In this document: positions 7,157 to 10,400 of the stretch, piece by piece
Layout of the letters: every line of letters starts with the position of its first letter
How positions within the stretch are numbered: position 1 is the first letter of the stretch
Source: CAZVWH01 sp964631175
GTDB taxonomy: Bacteria; Planctomycetota; Phycisphaerae; Sedimentisphaerales; Anaerobacaceae
Direction of reading: 5' to 3'
DNA: 10,400 bases
Assembly (NCBI GenBank): GCA_964631175.1
Contig: CAZVWH010000098.1
Coordinates: 1-10,400, forward strand
Made by a program: the position numbers and the translations under genes
The notes under the pieces: model-generated
The model's database searches: none
What the model was told of the DNA's origin: nothing
The model's input: only the letters and a program-made list of their open reading frames with translations

Positions 7157-7230
7157 TATTAATTTTGAAAAATTTTTAGATTTTTTTGTTCGGCAAACTT
7201 GTAACGTACGAACAAGTGACATCTATCATA

Positions 7231-7780
7231 TTTCAAGGTGTTAATACATAAAACACGAACACTCAGCTTTTTTTATAATGGGGAGGATGGGGGGCGTAGT
7301 CAAGGGTGCATCCTTGTCGTTGCAATTTTACATAAAAGACAGAAGTAAGGTAGTATATTACTTGATGCTCAAAATTATATAATAACAATATCTCGGCTTC
7401 TTGAAATCACCAGCTAAGTTCTTATCAGGTGCCGATGGCACATTGTCTATATGAATGAACTGGTAAAAAAGCGTGCAATTTTTCTGATGCTACTTGAGTG
7501 CATTCGTAATTCAGCATAAGACCAAAAGTAATTCAGTACATTATTTCTTTGGCCAGTACAGGCATAAAACTTGAACGCCGATGCACTCACTGCTATCGAG
7601 CAAGTAACAAAATCCGCTCTGGGATTCGCTATCGTGTTATCAGCAATGTGAAAAGGTCAACATAATATCACAGCGACGAATGAGGTGTCCCTGGTTTGGT
7701 AGTGCCTGGACGATTAGGCCCCACGGGATTGGCCGCGGCAGAGACAAAAGCGACCGGCTTATCTCGCAGAGTATTTTTAT
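7231..7780. other. 550 bp without a supportable gene
   Basis: This stretch is AT-rich on the left and has stops in all frames at short intervals. The only notable structure is a small perfect stem CAAGG-GTGCAT-CCTTG at 7301-7316 without a T run. A 22-codon ORF (7451-7519) lacks a ribosome site. A 49-codon minus-strand open stretch at 7668-7817 with a Pro-rich end has no start codon. None can be called a gene. Confidence 0.5.
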
Positions 7781-7857
7781 ATGCTGAGGTTAAGCTACCA
7801 TAAAGGAAACATCTTCTTTAGATCTGCTGGTTGGAAAGGCTCCAAAAGCAGCATTGA

Positions 7858-8220
7858 GGACGTAGCCGGCGCTTATACTTCTTTAAGGCCAATCAGCTAT
7901 TGCGGCATATTGAGAGGTCTTGGAGCCGCATTAGCAGTGAGGACGGTGGTAGAAAGAATAATGCGACCGAAGGGATTATTGGGCTGGCCTACCAATTCAG
8001 AACCAAGACAACTCGAAGCTTTAAGAACATCGATAAGTTACTGGCCATTGCTACTTGTCGGAGTTTCTGTGAGGTGGTGATGGACTGTGAGAATTACAAC
8101 AAGTGCTTTGACAGTCGCCGGTTAGGCCTGGCTTTGAAAAAATCTCCCACAATTCTTGGAATGGGGTTGGAATGGATATTCACACAAAAAGGGTTGACTT
8201 TTTTAATTTATACTTGTTAG
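7858..8220 (+). CDS. Doubtful unrecognised ORF or gene remnant
   Basis: An open frame runs from just after TGA (7855-7857) to TAG (8218-8220), about 120 codons. The first usable start is TTG at 7900 (106 aa); no ATG occurs before the middle of the frame, and no ribosome site precedes 7900. The composition is Lys/Arg-rich with Cys residues in the middle (ATCRSFCEVVMDCENYNKC), which looks more protein-like than the overlapping +1 frame that is open from 7781 to 8080. I recognise no domain. It could be a decayed gene whose start was lost by frameshift, or simply an open frame by chance. Confidence 0.2.
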   Translation, partial: GRSRRLYFFKANQLLRHIERSWSRISSEDGGRKNNATEGIIGLAYQFRTKTTRSFKNIDKLLAIATCRSFCEVVMDCENYNKCFDSRRLGLALKKSPTILGMGLEWIFTQKGLTFLIYTC

Positions 8221-8222
8221 AT
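8194..8222 (+). promoter_or_regulatory. Weak promoter candidate before the PAS gene
   Basis: TTGACT (8194-8199) is followed after 17 bases by TTAGAT (8217-8222). A better -10-like TATACT (8209-8214) lies in between but has no matching -35. The leader to the PAS gene would be about 100 bases and includes an imperfect stem, ACGTCTGT (8271-8278) with ACAGAGACGT (8291-8300). Confidence 0.25.
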
Positions 8223-8335
8223 GGGATAAATATATCAGAACAATTTCAATGGGGCCGTGGTGATGTATTAACGTCTGTCGTTTCTTAATTACAGAGACGT
8301 ATTTGGCAGGCAGATGACCTGCAGGAGATGGAGCC

Positions 8336-10400
8336 ATGCGAGATTCAAGCGGATGCAAGAAAAAACCAATTGAACAGGTTCAACAATCGTACTTACGTAA
8401 AGCGAAATTAGAATCTGTCAGCAGTTATATTTCTGAAAAGAAGAATACTCAGGACGGACTAAAGGAGCTATCTCAGGCCATAATGGAAAATGTCCACATT
8501 GGGATCACGCTGATAGATTACAACTACAAGATACTTATGGTCAACACTATGGTCAGTAGATATTTCTACAAGCCTGTCTGCGAGCTTATTGGTCGAGAGT
8601 GTTTCCGAGAATTCGAAAAAGGCGAGTCAATATGTCCCCATTGCCCCGGTAAACGAGCAATGGAAACCGGCCAGCCGGCAGAGATCGAAACCGAAGGGAT
8701 AAGTGATAACGGTCCGCCACGGCGGATTCGCATCCAGGCCTTTCCAATTCGCCACGGCGGAGCGGATGGTCCGCCACGGCGGATGACAGGCTTCATCGAG
8801 ATAGTAGAAGACATCACGGAACGGAAAACAGCGGAAAAGGCGCTAAAGGATAACGAAGCACGATTACGCGAACTGTTTGACCAGGCTCCGATTGGCTACC
8901 ACGAGCTTGACGCTAAAGGGCGCATTACCCGCGTCAACCGCACTGAGCTTAATATGCTTGGTTACAGTGCTGAGGATATGGTTGGCCGAGAGGTGTGGCA
9001 GTTTATTATAGAAAATAAAACATCTCAACAGGCCGTCACCGACAAGATATCAGGCGCCATACCGCCCGGACGGGCCTTCGAACGCACATATCGGTGCAAG
9101 GACGGAGCTACAATACCTGTTCTCGTTGAGGATTATCCTTTGAGGGACGAGACAGGCCGTATTGTGGGCATTCGCTCCACAATCCAGGATATCACCGAGC
9201 GCAGGCGTGCAGAGGAAGCACTGCGCGTTGCAGAAGAACGCTTTTCCAAAGCGTTTCGTGCCAGCCCCGACGCCATGACGATTAGCCGGATGACGAATGG
9301 CACACTTTTCGAAGTCAACGACATGTGGGAAAAGATCCTTGGCTACAGTCAAGCAGAATCGGTCGGCACAAGTACGGTCGCGCTTGGCATCTGGAGCGAT
9401 CCGGCAATACGCCAGAAAGCCGTACAACAATTGCAAGAAACTGGCTCACTGCGCAATTTTGAAACAGATCTACTGCGCAAGACAGGCGAAGTCCGCCAAG
9501 TCAGCTTGTCGAGTGAACGTCTTAAAATTGGGGGCGAACAGTGTCTGTTAACCATCATCCACGACATCACCGAGCGCAAGCGAGCAGAGGAGGCGCTACG
9601 ACAGAGTGAGGAGCGATTTCGGAAAATACTTGAGAATGCGCCGTTTGGCTATTACAGAGTGGGAAAGGATGGGCTATGGCAATACGTAAATCCTGTGTGG
9701 GAACGCATGCATGGACTTTCATATGAAGAGGTGGTCGGCAAACCCTTTGAAATTACTCAGCCTGAGGATATGGTGGAACAAGCAAGAGAAAACGTCCGAA
9801 GGTCGTTGGCTGGGGAAACCATAACAGGCGAATTTGGCCGGCTCAAAAAAGATGGAAGAATCGAGTACCATAGTTTCAATATACAACCTGTTTATGACGG
9901 TGGTGAAATCGTAGCAATTGAAGGATTCATAACAGACATTACCGAGCGCAAAAAGGCAGAGCAAATGATACTGAAAGAAAAAGACAAAGCCCAAAAATAT
10001 CTCGATGTAGCAGCGGTTATGATGGTGGCTATCGACGCTGAGCAAAGAGTGGGGCTAATAAACAAAAAAGGTTGCCAGATTCTCGGCTATAGTGAGGACG
10101 AAATCCTCGGCAAGAACTGGTTTGACAATTTCCTGCCCGAAAGGATTAGAGGCGATGTGAAAAAGATTTTTAATAAGATATTACGCAGCCAAGCTAATAT
10201 ATCCGAGTATCATGAAAACTTCGTCTTGACCGGAAACGGTGATGAGAGACTAATAGCATGGCATAATACTATACTAAGAGATGATAAGGGCGACGTCATA
10301 GCTACCCTCAGCTCAGGAGAGGACATCACGGACCGAAAGAAGGCAGTACAGGCTATACGGGAGGCTGAAGAAAAGTATAGAACACTTACTGAAAATTCGC
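8336..10400 (+). CDS. Multi-PAS signal-transduction protein, 3' end outside window
   Basis: This is the N-terminal 688 residues of a soluble sensor; no transmembrane segment or signal peptide is seen. Five PAS/PAC repeats of about 125 residues end at DIT(E/D)R(K/R) motifs at Asp159, 285, 410, 534 and 663, and a sixth PAS begins at EEKYRTLTENS (678). A short charged N-terminal helix (about 20-48) precedes PAS1. PAS1 carries Cys89, Cys100 and Cys103 in the arrangement CFREF..SICPHCP, a pattern found in a PAS subgroup and possibly redox- or metal-linked. PAS domains sense small ligands, redox or light; the output module (histidine kinase, diguanylate cyclase or other) lies beyond the window, so the final role is unknown. 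The ATG at 8336 is well supported: AGGAG at 8323-8327 with eight bases spacing, and an in-frame TGA at 8315-8317. PAS1 includes an unusual palindrome-encoded Gly-Pro-Pro-Arg-Arg insertion. Confidence 0.93.
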   Translation, partial: MRDSSGCKKKPIEQVQQSYLRKAKLESVSSYISEKKNTQDGLKELSQAIMENVHIGITLIDYNYKILMVNTMVSRYFYKPVCELIGRECFREFEKGESICPHCPGKRAMETGQPAEIETEGISDNGPPRRIRIQAFPIRHGGADGPPRRMTGFIEIVEDITERKTAEKALKDNEARLRELFDQAPIGYHELDAKGRITRVNRTELNMLGYSAEDMVGREVWQFIIENKTSQQAVTDKISGAIPPGRAFERTYRCKDGATIPVLVEDYPLRDETGRIVGIRSTIQDITERRRAEEALRVAEERFSKAFRASPDAMTISRMTNGTLFEVNDMWEKILGYSQAESVGTSTVALGIWSDPAIRQKAVQQLQETGSLRNFETDLLRKTGEVRQVSLSSERLKIGGEQCLLTIIHDITERKRAEEALRQSEERFRKILENAPFGYYRVGKDGLWQYVNPVWERMHGLSYEEVVGKPFEITQPEDMVEQARENVRRSLAGETITGEFGRLKKDGRIEYHSFNIQPVYDGGEIVAIEGFITDITERKKAEQMILKEKDKAQKYLDVAAVMMVAIDAEQRVGLINKKGCQILGYSEDEILGKNWFDNFLPERIRGDVKKIFNKILRSQANISEYHENFVLTGNGDERLIAWHNTILRDDKGDVIATLSSGEDITDRKKAVQAIREAEEKYRTLTENS
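8713..8783. repeat. Three copies of a 14-bp palindrome inside the PAS1 coding sequence
   Basis: TCCGCCACGGCGGA occurs exactly at 8713-8726 and 8770-8783; a one-mismatch copy TTCGCCACGGCGGA lies at 8748-8761. Each has six-base arms around AC. The exact copies are read in one frame (Pro-Pro-Arg-Arg) and the middle copy in another (Arg-His-Gly-Gly). The gene stays open through all three. Confidence 0.8.

Larger units (their letters stand above)
6871..7230. repeat. Tandem duplication of a 180-bp upstream region
   Basis: Positions 6871-7050 and 7051-7230 align without gaps at an exact 180-bp offset, and by hand count differ at about 21 positions (about 88% identity). Nearly all differences are transitions (about 18 of 21). 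The unit covers the 5' leader and promoter region of the exported orphan gene and stops one base before its ATG. In the distal copy the place of the ATG is taken by ATA, though the GAAAGGG ribosome-site block is kept. The unit contains no long reading frame. Confidence 0.9.

Noticed and set aside
6871..7230. CRISPR-like array
   Set aside because: There are only two copies of a 180-bp unit with no spacers; it is a simple tandem duplication.
7668..7817. Minus-strand 49-codon stretch ending in a Pro-rich tail
   Set aside because: It faintly recalled a flavin reductase loop (GSLTSAYKN..KPVAFVSAA), but it has no start, is short, and the opposite strand is equally open; not enough to call.
9050..10045. 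Several minus-strand ORFs (for example 9050-9436 and 9719-10045)
   Set aside because: They are shadows of the well-supported PAS coding frame on the plus strand.

Overview
The window looks like an accessory-rich stretch of a bacterial chromosome of moderate GC content. Three things point tentatively to Planctomycetota or a similar environmental lineage: a GH57/DUF3536 protein next to an amylomaltase, a long multi-PAS sensor, and many interspersed palindromic repeats of the GTCATT(G/T)CGAGCGAAGCGA type. No rRNA, tRNA or marker protein is present to confirm this.

Left part (1-664): a short unrecognised ORF (96-323) ends exactly where a 138-bp hairpin element (321-458) begins. The element is flanked by a perfect 9-bp direct repeat, so it appears to have inserted into the 3' end of this ORF. 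A second palindromic element (about 472-640) lies just beyond the 3' end of malQ.

Glucan block (665-4645, minus strand): a GH57 + DUF3536 alpha-glucan-active enzyme (ATG at 4645) is followed after 48 bp by malQ, a GH77 4-alpha-glucanotransferase. All expected catalytic residues are visible in both. They probably form one transcription unit for glycogen or maltodextrin metabolism.

Intergenic block (4646-5690): about 1 kb with no intact gene. It holds two open minus-strand stretches with no start codon (4826-4999 and 5243-5383), which could be gene remnants or chance. It also holds a third palindromic element (about 5010-5191) and a run of four hairpins (5398-5509).

Exported orphan (5691-6869, minus): a 392-aa protein with a signal peptide, Cys-rich mature part and an unusual Gly/Arg/Trp-rich C-terminus followed by a hydrophobic segment. 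I do not recognise its family. A 180-bp region immediately upstream is tandemly duplicated (6871-7050 and 7051-7230, about 88% identical), and each copy carries a promoter-like TTGACA block.

Degenerate block (7231-8335): mostly non-coding in appearance. It has one doubtful unrecognised ORF (about 7858-8220) and a weak promoter candidate.

Right part (8336-10400, plus): the first 688 codons of a soluble multi-PAS signalling protein that runs off the window. It has five complete PAS/PAC repeats and the start of a sixth. The first PAS domain has a C-x10-C-x2-C cluster, and its coding sequence contains three copies of a 14-bp palindrome. The output domain lies outside the window.
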